From the NCBI RefSeq assembly GCF_001028625.1, contig NZ_CP011805.1:2403001-2467000 (forward strand): a stretch of 64,000 nt of DNA, given 5' to 3'. The position numbers were made by a program, and so were the translations under genes. The DNA comes from Pelagerythrobacter marensis. Lineage in GTDB: Bacteria > Pseudomonadota > Alphaproteobacteria > Sphingomonadales > Sphingomonadaceae. Below the pieces are notes generated by a model. It saw only the letters and a program-made list of their open reading frames with translations. It searched no databases and was not told where the DNA came from. Position 1 is the stretch's first letter, and the number at the start of each line of letters is the position of its first letter. Below are positions 43,090 through 51,318 of this stretch, in pieces.

Positions 43090-44679
43090 CTAGTGGCGGA
43101 AGTGGCGCATCCCGGTGAAGACCATCGCAAGGCCGGCTTCGTTTGCCGCGGCGATCACTTCCTCGTCCCGGATCGAACCGCCCGGCTGGATCACCGCCGT
43201 CGCGCCAGCCTCCACCGCGGCGAGCAGCCCGTCCGCGAAAGGGAAGAACGCGTCGGATGCGACCGCACTGCCGACGGTCTGCGGCGTGTCCCAGCCGTAC
43301 TTCCCGGCCGCCTCGCTCGCCTTCATCGCCGCAATGCGGCTCGAATCGCGGCGGTTCATCTGGCCCGCGCCGATCCCGGCGGTTGCGCCATCCTTTGCAT
43401 AGACAATTGCGTTGGATTTGACGTGGCGCGCGACTGTCCAGGCGAACAGGCAATCCTGCAGTTCCCGATCCGTCGGTGTGCGTTCGGTCACGACTTTCAG
43501 GTCGCCTTCCCCGATCGAGCCGCTATCGCGCCCCTGAACTAGCAGCCCGCCCGTGATGGGCTTGACCGAAAGCCCGTTGCGGCGCGGATCGGGCAATTCG
43601 CCGGTCACCAGCAGGCGCAGGTTCTTTTTCCGCGCGAACGCTTCGCGCGCTGCATCGCTGACCGAAGGGGCGATGACGACTTCGGTAAAGATCTCGCAGA
43701 TCGCTTCCGCTGTCGGGCCGTCAAGCTCGGTATTGACGCATACGATGCCGCCGAAGGCCGAAACGCTGTCGCAGGCGAGCGCAGCATCCCAGGCTTCGCG
43801 CAAGCTCGCGCGCTGGGCCACGCCGCAGGGATTGGCGTGCTTCACGATCACCACCGCCGGGCTCTGCCCGCGAAATTCGGCGCACAGCTCCAGCGCGGCG
43901 TCGGCATCGTTATAGTTGTTGTAGCTCAGTTCCTTGCCCTGGAGCTGTTCGGCCTGCGCGATCCCGTGCGCGTGCGGGCCGACGGGGGTATAGAGCGCTG
44001 CCTGCTGATGCGGATTTTCGCCATAACGCAGCGAGACAGGCGCCCGCCCGTTGAGCGCGAGAAAATCCGGAAACTCCTGCCCCTGATCGGCGAAGGCGAA
44101 CCACTGGCTGATCATGGAATCATAGGCGGCGGTGGCAGCAAAAGCCTTGGCCGCCATCTTCCGGCGGAAAGGCAGCGAAGTCGCGCCATCGTTGGCGGCC
44201 AGTTCTTCCACCAGATCGGCATAATCGGCTGGATCGGTGACGATGGTCACGAACTGGTGGTTCTTCGCGGCAGAGCGAACCATGCTCGGCCCGCCGATAT
44301 CGATGTTCTCGATGATGTCGTCACGCCCCGCGCCGCGCGCAACGGTCGCCTCGAACGGATAGAGGTTGACCACGACAAGGTCGATTCCGCCGATCCCGTG
44401 CGCGTCCATCGCGGCGGCGTGTTCGGGGTTGTCGCGCACCGCCAGCAGGCCGCCGTGGACCATGGGATGCAAGGTCTTGACCCGACCATCCATCATTTCG
44501 GGAAAGCCGGTCACTTCGGACACGTCGCGCACGTCCAGCCCGGCGTCGCGCAGCGCGCGCGCGGTGCCACCGGTGGATACCAGTTCGACCCCGGCCTGGG
44601 CCAGTCGCGTGCCCAGATCCACAAGACCGCCCTTGTCGGACACCGAAAGCAGTGCCCGCCTGATCGTCACGTCGCTCAC
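43090..44679 (-). CDS. purH: Bifunctional AICAR transformylase/IMP cyclohydrolase
   Basis: Performs the last two steps of purine synthesis. Of 529 residues, the N-terminal cyclohydrolase domain (RALLSVSDKGGLVDLG, STGGTARAL, GRVKTLHPMVHGG) and the C-terminal transformylase domain (KELSYNNYNDADAALEL, VIVKHANPCGVA with the key Lys/His, and GAGQMNRRDSSRIA) are complete. It is followed by the 45-residue gene after 155 bases. Confidence 0.97.
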   Translation of the reverse strand: MSDVTIRRALLSVSDKGGLVDLGTRLAQAGVELVSTGGTARALRDAGLDVRDVSEVTGFPEMMDGRVKTLHPMVHGGLLAVRDNPEHAAAMDAHGIGGIDLVVVNLYPFEATVARGAGRDDIIENIDIGGPSMVRSAAKNHQFVTIVTDPADYADLVEELAANDGATSLPFRRKMAAKAFAATAAYDSMISQWFAFADQGQEFPDFLALNGRAPVSLRYGENPHQQAALYTPVGPHAHGIAQAEQLQGKELSYNNYNDADAALELCAEFRGQSPAVVIVKHANPCGVAQRASLREAWDAALACDSVSAFGGIVCVNTELDGPTAEAICEIFTEVVIAPSVSDAAREAFARKKNLRLLVTGELPDPRRNGLSVKPITGGLLVQGRDSGSIGEGDLKVVTERTPTDRELQDCLFAWTVARHVKSNAIVYAKDGATAGIGAGQMNRRDSSRIAAMKASEAAGKYGWDTPQTVGSAVASDAFFPFADGLLAAVEAGATAVIQPGGSIRDEEVIAAANEAGLAMVFTGMRHFRH

Positions 44680-44688
44680 AATCGAAAT

Positions 44689-46551
44689 CTATCCCATTTT
44701 CTTGAACAGCCAGGAGAAATTCCCCCCGCTGCGCGATGTCATCCCCTGGATGACCAGTTGTTCGACCGGATGGGCCCTGCCCTGTCCGTCGACCCACAGG
44801 CTTTCCTCGATCGACAGTTCGCCGTCGTTGTCGCTGCGCGCCAGGCGGAACTGCCAGAAGCTGCCGTCCGGCAAAGCCAGACCCGCGCCGAGCTTGTCGT
44901 CCGACAGGCGCACTTCGACCCCGCGACCGAGGTGGAAACGAATCGCATAGCCGATTCTGCCGCGCTTGCCCGTCTTGCCGGCGGGAAGCAACACGTCCTC
45001 CCCCCGCAGCTCGTGCCCGTTGTCGCGCAGGATCAGAATGCGGCGGTGCATCAGGCCGTGCCGGGCGGCATAGCCATCGTGGCTCGCTTCCAGCCGGGTC
45101 GCACTGCCGCCATTGAGATCGAGCGTTCGGCGGTCGATTTCGACCTCGTTGACGCCGTTGCCCAGTTTGCCGTGGAGAAGGACAGCGGTCGAATTGGCAT
45201 CGTCGAGCACCAGGGTCGAATGCGCCGCCGTGCCGCGCAGGCCCTGCTCGATCCGCACCGGAACCTGCCCGCCGGCGAATGCGGCGCCCCCGCAATTGCC
45301 CACGATTCGTTGACCGTCGGCGGAAAATTCGAAAGCCAGCGTCGATGCGCAGCCGGCGCGTGCGTGGCGGGGCAGCGGCGGCGGCGCGGCGTCGAACACC
45401 AGGACGGATTTGCGCGCGGCGACCCGCTGGTAGCCCCACTGGCGCGCGTCCTTGAGCGGACGGGTGCGCACCCCGCTCGCTTCGATCAGCGCGGCGATCC
45501 GTTCGGCCCGCACCGCACCGGCCCCCTGCCAGTTGCCCAGCGCCCCATCGCCATGAAGCAGCGACAGCAGCGGGGGCACGAGCAGTTCCAGCATCGTGTT
45601 GACGAAAGGCGCAGGCTCACGCTTCACCGAAACGTAGCAGGCGCGCAGATCGACCAGCGCCGCAATGGCGTCAATCTGGGCGAGCGGGCTGCGTGAAAGC
45701 ACGCCGCCATCTTCAGCCACCAGTTCGCCCAGGGCGCGGGCCAGGCCGGCTTCGGCATAGAGCCGGCGCGGCTTGCCGTCGGGCAGGAGCAGGCCTGCCG
45801 CGACCAGCGCCGTCCAGCCGGCAACCGCGCCGAGCCCGTCGTCGGCCCGGGCCACCTTTCGATCGAGCCAGCGGGCGGTTTCGGAAATGGCGGACAGGAC
45901 CCGGCCGCGCAATTGTGTGCCTTCGCCGGAAAGGATCAGCGGGGCGAAGACGATCCAGTTGCGCAGGCGATTGCCGACATGCTCGATCTCCCACGCCGGC
46001 CCCTTGCCCGGCGCGGGGTTCGCGTCCAGCCAGGCGCGCAGCACCCGCTCCGCCGTTGCCACGCATTGCTCGCGCGGCGCACTGGCGGCAAGATCGCGCA
46101 GCCATCCGAAACCGTGGACGATCCGTTCGAACGGCGGCGTCAGGCGCGTGCTCGATTCGAATTCCATTTGCGCGATCGGCGCCTTGACGCCGTGAACCAG
46201 GAAATGCCCCGCGCGCAGGGCAACCCCGGCCGCCCTGTCGCCTTCCAGCGGGCTTTCCACCGTGCCGATCAGCCGCGGCCGTGCCGCCTTGGCGAAGGGG
46301 GCAGTCAGTGTCGTACCGGGCACCCCGATGCGATAGGCGAACCGTATCAGCGCCTCGCCCGCGTCCAGCCGGGGCGGCGCGAGATCGGACAGGACCAGCG
46401 CGCGGCCCGGTTCGAGCAGTTCCCGGTGATCGGCTTCGGTGCGGACCAGTGTCTCGTCGACATTATCGCCCAGCGGCAGGGCAGGCGAAACCTCGCGATT
46501 GGCGTCGGAACGGCGGACGCCGGGATCTGCCAGCGACGCCGTCCCGGTCAT
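44689..46551 (-). CDS. Heparinase II/III-like protein
   Basis: A 620-residue protein of the heparinase II/III family (alginate-lyase-like all-alpha barrel followed by a beta-sandwich). FERIVHGFGWLRDLAAS and the AWEIEHVGNRLRNWI segment are typical of the alpha part. The beta part includes STLVLDDANSTAV and GYAARHGLMHRRILIL with its His. No signal peptide is seen at the ATG 46551, which is unusual for a secreted polysaccharide lyase. The start overlaps the rpe stop. In many bacteria such genes accompany cell-surface sugar turnover; the substrate here is unknown. Confidence 0.85.
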   Translation of the reverse strand: MTGTASLADPGVRRSDANREVSPALPLGDNVDETLVRTEADHRELLEPGRALVLSDLAPPRLDAGEALIRFAYRIGVPGTTLTAPFAKAARPRLIGTVESPLEGDRAAGVALRAGHFLVHGVKAPIAQMEFESSTRLTPPFERIVHGFGWLRDLAASAPREQCVATAERVLRAWLDANPAPGKGPAWEIEHVGNRLRNWIVFAPLILSGEGTQLRGRVLSAISETARWLDRKVARADDGLGAVAGWTALVAAGLLLPDGKPRRLYAEAGLARALGELVAEDGGVLSRSPLAQIDAIAALVDLRACYVSVKREPAPFVNTMLELLVPPLLSLLHGDGALGNWQGAGAVRAERIAALIEASGVRTRPLKDARQWGYQRVAARKSVLVFDAAPPPLPRHARAGCASTLAFEFSADGQRIVGNCGGAAFAGGQVPVRIEQGLRGTAAHSTLVLDDANSTAVLLHGKLGNGVNEVEIDRRTLDLNGGSATRLEASHDGYAARHGLMHRRILILRDNGHELRGEDVLLPAGKTGKRGRIGYAIRFHLGRGVEVRLSDDKLGAGLALPDGSFWQFRLARSDNDGELSIEESLWVDGQGRAHPVEQLVIQGMTSRSGGNFSWLFKKMG

Positions 46552-47213
46552 CAATGCGCTCCCTTCAGCGCGGCGATATTGGCGGCATACCGATCCGGCC
46601 CGCCCTTGAACGTTGCGGAGCCGGCGACCAGAACATCGGCCCCCGCGTCGATGCACAGCCGGGCGGTATCGCGGTTGACGCCGCCATCGACCTCCAGATG
46701 AATTTCGCGCCCCGTGGCGTCGATCATTCGCCGGATCGCTTCGATCTTGCGCAGCTGGCTATCGATGAAGCTCTGCCCGCCGAACCCGGGATTGACGCTC
46801 ATCACCAGCACCAGATCGGCCAGATCGATCAGATATTCCAGCGCATCCACCGATGTGCCGGGATTGAGCACGACGCCCGCCTTCTTGCCCAGGCCGCGAA
46901 TGGCCTGAAGCGTGCGATGCGTGTGCGGCCCGGCTTCCGGGTGAACGGTGATGATATCGGCCCCGGCTTCGGCAAAAGCTTCCAGATAGGGATCGACCGG
47001 GGCAATCATCAGGTGGACGTCGAACGGCTTGTCGGTGTGCGGGCGCAGGGCCTTCACCACGGCGGGGCCGATGGTGATGTTGGGCACATAATGCCCATCC
47101 ATCACGTCGATATGGATCCAGTCCGCCCCTGCCGCGTCGATTGCGCGCACTTCTTCGCCAAGCCGAGCGAAGTCGGCCGAAAGGATGGAAGGGGAAACGA
47201 GCGGAACGGTCAT
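46551..47213 (-). CDS. rpe: Ribulose-phosphate 3-epimerase
   Basis: Interconverts ribulose-5-phosphate and xylulose-5-phosphate in the pentose phosphate pathway. Of 220 residues, the SPSILSADFARLGEEV start, the HIDVMDGHYVPNITIG and DVHLMI metal/active-site segments, and VNPGFGGQ and DGGVN phosphate-loop motifs are all present. The in-frame start at 47273 adds 20 odd residues, so I chose 47213. It is co-transcribed with the heparinase-like gene. Confidence 0.97.
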   Translation of the reverse strand: MTVPLVSPSILSADFARLGEEVRAIDAAGADWIHIDVMDGHYVPNITIGPAVVKALRPHTDKPFDVHLMIAPVDPYLEAFAEAGADIITVHPEAGPHTHRTLQAIRGLGKKAGVVLNPGTSVDALEYLIDLADLVLVMSVNPGFGGQSFIDSQLRKIEAIRRMIDATGREIHLEVDGGVNRDTARLCIDAGADVLVAGSATFKGGPDRYAANIAALKGAH

Positions 47214-47483
47214 GAGCGATCGCGTTGCAGCGGTGGTTAACGCTCGCCTAGATGGCGCGCCGAATCGCCACAAGGACCCGGGTAAAGTTTTTCCACACCG
47301 TACCTGCGGGCGATGACGCTGCCGACGGTGCGAATTACCCTGCCTGTACGATCAATTCAGCGCTAATTCAGGGCGTTTCGCCCAGATATGCGCTTCACAG
47401 GCGGAAAACGCGCCGGCGTGCTAGGGTATGCGGGGCGACCGGATTTCGGCCATTCTCCTGCCACTTACGGAATTGAACGAACG

Positions 47484-47981
47484 ATGACATTCAGGACAAC
47501 GTTACGCCTCGCTGCCGGGACCGCGCTTGCCGCAGGCCTCGTCGCGAGCCTGCCTGCCAACGCTTATCGGCAGGAAATTTCCAACGACCTGTCGCGCTGT
47601 TCCGCGGGGAACGGCCCGGCAGTGAAAGTGACCGTGACCGGGATCAAGAGCTCGCGCGGGACCATGCGCGTCCAGACCTATCGCGGCACCGCGAGCGAAT
47701 GGCTTGCCAAGGGCAAATGGCTTCACCGGGTGGAGGCGCAGGCTCGCCGCGGCACGATGACGTTCTGTCTGCCCGTGCCGGCGTCCGGGACATACGCAGT
47801 GGCCGTGCGCCACGACGTCAACGGCAACGGCGATACCGATCTGCGCGAAGATGGCGGGGGCATGTCCAACAACCCCAGCATCAACATCTTCAACCTGGGC
47901 AAGCCGAGCTACCGGAAGACCGCATTTTCCGTCAGTAGTGACGTCAAGCCGATCACCATCGCGATGAAATACTGGGGCTAG
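47484..47981 (+). CDS. DUF2141 exported protein
   Basis: A 165-residue secreted protein with a signal peptide (residues 1-27, ending ANA). The DUF2141 domain follows: VKVTVTGIKSSRGTMRVQTY, FCLPVPASGTYAVAVRHDVNGNGDTDL and a GGGMSNNPSIN segment. The DVNGNGDTD stretch resembles a calcium-binding loop. The family function is unknown. The 270 bases upstream, divergent from rpe, contain no recognised promoter. Confidence 0.87.
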   Translation: MTFRTTLRLAAGTALAAGLVASLPANAYRQEISNDLSRCSAGNGPAVKVTVTGIKSSRGTMRVQTYRGTASEWLAKGKWLHRVEAQARRGTMTFCLPVPASGTYAVAVRHDVNGNGDTDLREDGGGMSNNPSINIFNLGKPSYRKTAFSVSSDVKPITIAMKYWG

Positions 47982-48033
47982 GTCCTGTTGAGGCGCCATC
48001 GTCTCGTGCCGCCTCATCCTGGCAAGGGGCGCC

Positions 48034-48924
48034 CTAGCGCGGGCGCTTCCGCCAGACCTGGAACAGGATAGCCGGCGCGGCGAGCACCGGGTGCCGTTCG
48101 CGCCAGGGCGTCACCGTGACCGGTACGCCGGTGTGCCGTTCGATCTTCCACGCGGCATAGCGGGCCGCACCGTCGAACGTGGTGCTGGCCTTCAGCAGCC
48201 GCGCGACGTTGAGCGGCTTGCCCAGCCGTCGCCGCCGTGACCACCAGCGCAGGATGCGCCGGCGCTCGCCCGGCGGCAGGTGCGGCGCAAGGGTTTCGCC
48301 ATCGTGTGCAAAGCCGATCTGCTGCGCGGTCCAGGCCAGGGGCAGCAGACCTTCGAAATGCGCGGCGTTCACCGCCAGGATAGTGTCTTCGCGCCCCGCC
48401 TTCTCGACCCGGAATTCGGCGCGGTAGGTGGCGCGAAACAGCGCGCGCCAGAAATCCGCAGCCGTACCGGTTTCCGGGCCCAGTGCTGCGGCCAGCCGCG
48501 CGGCGGTCTGCGCGGCACCGGCCACTGCGTCGACGATGGGGGCGCGCCAGCGGTCTTCGGCAATCCAGACCAGTGCGCTCGGCTGGACGAAGCGCGCCCA
48601 GATCGTGGTGTCGCGACTGTCGCCGCGCGCTGCGCGTTCGAATGTCTTCAGCGCCATTCGCGCGACTTTGGCCCGCAGTATCTGCCCTTCGTATTCCCAT
48701 TCGTGATAGCTGACCCGCGGCCAGATGCGTTCGTGCTGCTCGCCCGGCAGCAGCAGATAGAAGTCGAGCACGCCCTCCAGCTCTCCGGTCCGCAGGTTCG
48801 AGCCATAGAACAGCGCCCCGCAGGCATCCGCATCTTCGGCCAGACGCGCGGCGAAGGCGGCAACGCCCGGGGCGACTGCCGTGTCGAGCTGTTGTCCGAT
48901 CCTTTGTCGCAGCGTTTCCGTCAT
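48034..48924 (-). CDS. Tam41-like nucleotidyltransferase-fold protein (candidate CDP-DAG synthase)
   Basis: A 296-residue cytoplasmic protein. YGS at residues 40-42 and DFYLLLP near 54 recall the nucleotidyltransferase pattern of Tam41, the mitochondrial phosphatidate cytidylyltransferase, which also has YGSG and ID but no clear DxD. The order YGS, then H/WPRVSYHEWEY, then a helical RxKVARMAL region, then LLKASTTFDGAARYAAWK near the end matches Tam41 in outline. The gene overlaps a diacylglycerol kinase gene by ATGA, whose product, phosphatidic acid, would be its substrate. This is a hypothesis from motif reading; experimental proof would be needed. Confidence 0.6.
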   Translation of the reverse strand: MTETLRQRIGQQLDTAVAPGVAAFAARLAEDADACGALFYGSNLRTGELEGVLDFYLLLPGEQHERIWPRVSYHEWEYEGQILRAKVARMALKTFERAARGDSRDTTIWARFVQPSALVWIAEDRWRAPIVDAVAGAAQTAARLAAALGPETGTAADFWRALFRATYRAEFRVEKAGREDTILAVNAAHFEGLLPLAWTAQQIGFAHDGETLAPHLPPGERRRILRWWSRRRRLGKPLNVARLLKASTTFDGAARYAAWKIERHTGVPVTVTPWRERHPVLAAPAILFQVWRKRPR

Positions 48925-49895
48925 GGGACGAGGAAGCGCAGCTCCGGCCCCGACGACAGGCGGTACTGTCCTGCCGGGAAGGCTTCGCCGTCCAGAATGA
49001 TCTCGTCCGCGACCGTAATGTCGACCGGGTCCGCGTTCAGCCGATGCAATCCCCACTGTTCCAGCCCATCCGGTCCGCGCCCGGTGAGGGCGGCCGGCAT
49101 TCGCAACAGCAGCCGGCGCTTGGGATAATCCACCACGGTCAGTTTGAGCCCTGCCTGCGCATCGCCGAAAGGCTTCAAACCCGCCGGGAACCGTTCCAGC
49201 GTCGAAGCGAGGATGAAATGGCGTCGTGCAGGATCGCCCAGGTCGCTGCGCGGCATGGGCCGCCCTTCCGGCCCCAGGGCGATCTGCATGTCCACCCCGC
49301 GCCGCCAGGCGTTGCGATCGGTGCCCAGCAGTCCCTGAAGCACGCCCCATGTCGCGGTGACCCCGACCGCGAGACTGTCGAACGCGCCCAGCCGATGGGC
49401 ATCCTGCCCGGCGCGGATGCCCAGGGTGTAGGCACCTGCCCCGAAGATGAAGCCGAGCATGGCCGGTGCATCGCGGTCGAGCGGATCGACCCGCAGTGGC
49501 CGGCGGACAATGCGGCGGGCGGTCGACCAGGCCGATATGGCGGCGCCGATGGTCCAGCCCGTTGGCGCGCCCAGATCGACATTGAGCGCGTTTGTCTTGC
49601 CCTTGGGCAATACGGCAAGGTCGGGCCAGGTATCGCCGAACACCGGCAGGCCGGCGGTCAGCACGTCGCGCACCGTGCCGTCGCCGCCATTGATCGCGAG
49701 GTAGTCGATCCCGCGCGCGGCAAAGCGCGTCAATGCATCCTGCAGGCTGGCGGTATCGGCCGGCTGGGCAACGAAGATGTTGGCCCGCACTCCCAGGTTC
49801 AGGTCCTGCCCGCGGTTACGGTGGCTGCGCGGGTTGTAGATCACCCCGACCGAGGGTGTCTCGATCCTGGGTGGGCGGGCGTCGGCGGGGGTCAT
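48921..49895 (-). CDS. Diacylglycerol kinase-like lipid kinase
   Basis: A 324-residue kinase of the DgkB/YegS family, which phosphorylates diacylglycerol or related lipids. VGVIYNPRSHRNRG at the N-terminus and GGDGT at residues 70-74 with TVRDVLTAGL identify the catalytic domain. The C-terminal half is a beta-sandwich that ends DITVADEIILDGEAFPAGQ with the DGE motif. It is coupled (ATGA) to the Tam41-like gene, so the two probably act in one lipid pathway. Confidence 0.88.
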   Translation of the reverse strand: MTPADARPPRIETPSVGVIYNPRSHRNRGQDLNLGVRANIFVAQPADTASLQDALTRFAARGIDYLAINGGDGTVRDVLTAGLPVFGDTWPDLAVLPKGKTNALNVDLGAPTGWTIGAAISAWSTARRIVRRPLRVDPLDRDAPAMLGFIFGAGAYTLGIRAGQDAHRLGAFDSLAVGVTATWGVLQGLLGTDRNAWRRGVDMQIALGPEGRPMPRSDLGDPARRHFILASTLERFPAGLKPFGDAQAGLKLTVVDYPKRRLLLRMPAALTGRGPDGLEQWGLHRLNADPVDITVADEIILDGEAFPAGQYRLSSGPELRFLVP

Positions 49896-49979
49896 CCCGC
49901 AGCCCTTAGCCGCTAGAGGCGGGTGGAATACAGGTCTTTTCGCTTCAAGGCGGGCAACTGCTGCCCTATCCTGGCCATC

Positions 49980-51194
49980 ATGCTGCATCCCGATCTGCTC
50001 GATTCCGCCCGTTCGCTCTCCGATCGCATTGTCGCCCTGCGCCGCGCCATTCATGCGGAGCCGGAGCTGGGCCTCCACACTCCGCTGACGATGGCCAAAG
50101 TGCGCGCGGCGCTGGCGCACCTGCCGCTGGAATGGCGCGAAGGCACGTCGACCACCGGGCAGGTCGCCGTGCTGAAGGGCCAGCGCGGCGATGGTCGCCG
50201 CGTCCTGCTGCGCGGGGACATGGACGCGCTGCCGATGGCGGAGGAAACGGGGCTCGATTTTGCCTCGACCATTGCGGGCCGGATGCATGCCTGCGGACAT
50301 GATACGCATACGGCAATGCTGGCCGGCGCGGTCGAGCTGCTGGCGGGCCGGCGCGACGAATTCGCGGGCGAAGTCCTGTTCATGTTCCAGCCGGGGGAGG
50401 AGGGGTTTCACGGCGCGCGCTTCATGCTCGACGATGGGCTGCTGGGCGGCGATCGCTACGGACCGCTGCCCGATGCCGCCTTTGCGCTCCATATCATGCC
50501 CAACGCGCCGCACGGGGTCTTCGCCGGCCGGGCGGGCCCGCTGATGGCGGCAGCCGATCAATTCGACATTGTCGTGAAGGGCAAGGGCGGCCACGCCTCC
50601 ATGCCGCACGAAACGCGCGACCCCGTACCGGCCGCCTGCGCCATCGTGGGCGCGTTGCAGGCGATGGTCACACGCCGGTTCGACGCCGCCGATGCCGTCG
50701 TCGTCACCGTAACTCGCCTCGATGCGGGGACGGCGCACAACATCATTCCCGACTTTGCCCGCCTGCGCGGAACGATCCGCACGCTGTCGGCAAGGAACCG
50801 CGCTGCCGTTCACGCGGCAATGGCCGAAGTGGCCGATGGCGCGGCCGCAGCGCATGGAGTGGCTGCCGAAGTGACGATTACCGAAGGGTTTCCGGTCACC
50901 CTGTGCGACGAACGTGCAGTGGCGACGGGCCGTGCGGTCGCGGCAGAGGTTGTCGGCGACGGGGCCTGGCGTGAATTGCCGGCACCGATCATGGGGGCGG
51001 AAGATTTCGCCTATGTGATCGAGAAAGTGCCGGGGGCGATGTTCTTCCTGGGCGTGGCGCAGGAAGGTGATGACTGGCAGCAGTGCTGCGGCATCCACAG
51101 CCCGCGCATGATGGTCGATGAAAGCGCATTGCCGCACGGCACGGCCATGCTGGCCGGCTGCGCGCTGCGGTTTCTCGAACGCGGGTTCGACTGA
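49980..51194 (+). CDS. M20D family amidohydrolase (hippurate hydrolase-like)
   Basis: A 404-residue metal-dependent amidohydrolase of the M20D group (HipO/AmaA-like), hydrolysing N-acyl amino acids. It has LRRAIHAEPELG at the start, RGDMDALPM, the metal site GHDTHTAML with the ACGHD Cys, then FMFQPGEEG with the catalytic Glu pair. GGHASMPHETRDP and PIMGAEDFAY complete the fold. No signal peptide is seen. The ATG at 49980 gives the family N-terminus; a GTG at 49923 is possible. The ribosome site is weak. Confidence 0.93.
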   Translation: MLHPDLLDSARSLSDRIVALRRAIHAEPELGLHTPLTMAKVRAALAHLPLEWREGTSTTGQVAVLKGQRGDGRRVLLRGDMDALPMAEETGLDFASTIAGRMHACGHDTHTAMLAGAVELLAGRRDEFAGEVLFMFQPGEEGFHGARFMLDDGLLGGDRYGPLPDAAFALHIMPNAPHGVFAGRAGPLMAAADQFDIVVKGKGGHASMPHETRDPVPAACAIVGALQAMVTRRFDAADAVVVTVTRLDAGTAHNIIPDFARLRGTIRTLSARNRAAVHAAMAEVADGAAAAHGVAAEVTITEGFPVTLCDERAVATGRAVAAEVVGDGAWRELPAPIMGAEDFAYVIEKVPGAMFFLGVAQEGDDWQQCCGIHSPRMMVDESALPHGTAMLAGCALRFLERGFD

Positions 51195-51270
51195 GGGGTT
51201 TCCGTCCGGCCTTGCGCGCCGCGACAGGCGAACGCCGGCCTCGGGCCGCACGGGGGCAGGCAAATCGCGG

Positions 51271-51298
51271 TGGACACGTAACGACGAATCGCTATTAG
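51271..51298 (+). promoter_or_regulatory. Candidate promoter of the TonB receptor gene
   Basis: TGGACA (51271-51276) and TATTAG (51293-51298) are separated by 16 bases. The start point would be about 51305, only a few bases before the ATG at 51308, so the mRNA could be leaderless. Confidence 0.45.
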
Positions 51299-51303
51299 GC
51301 CAT

Positions 51304-51318
51304 CGATATGTTGTATCG
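51304..51318. promoter_or_regulatory. Palindrome over the transcription/translation start of the TonB receptor
   Basis: The 15-base sequence CGATATGTTGTATCG has perfect 5-base inverted arms with a TGTTG centre and includes the start codon. It sits where a repressor such as a Zur-like protein would block transcription; the match to a Zur site is a guess. Confidence 0.35.

Noticed and set aside
49923..49979. Possible longer N-terminus of the M20 hydrolase from GTG 49923
   Set aside because: The extra 19 residues look unlike the family; the ATG at 49980 gives the usual MxxDLL start. Some doubt remains because the ribosome site is weak.
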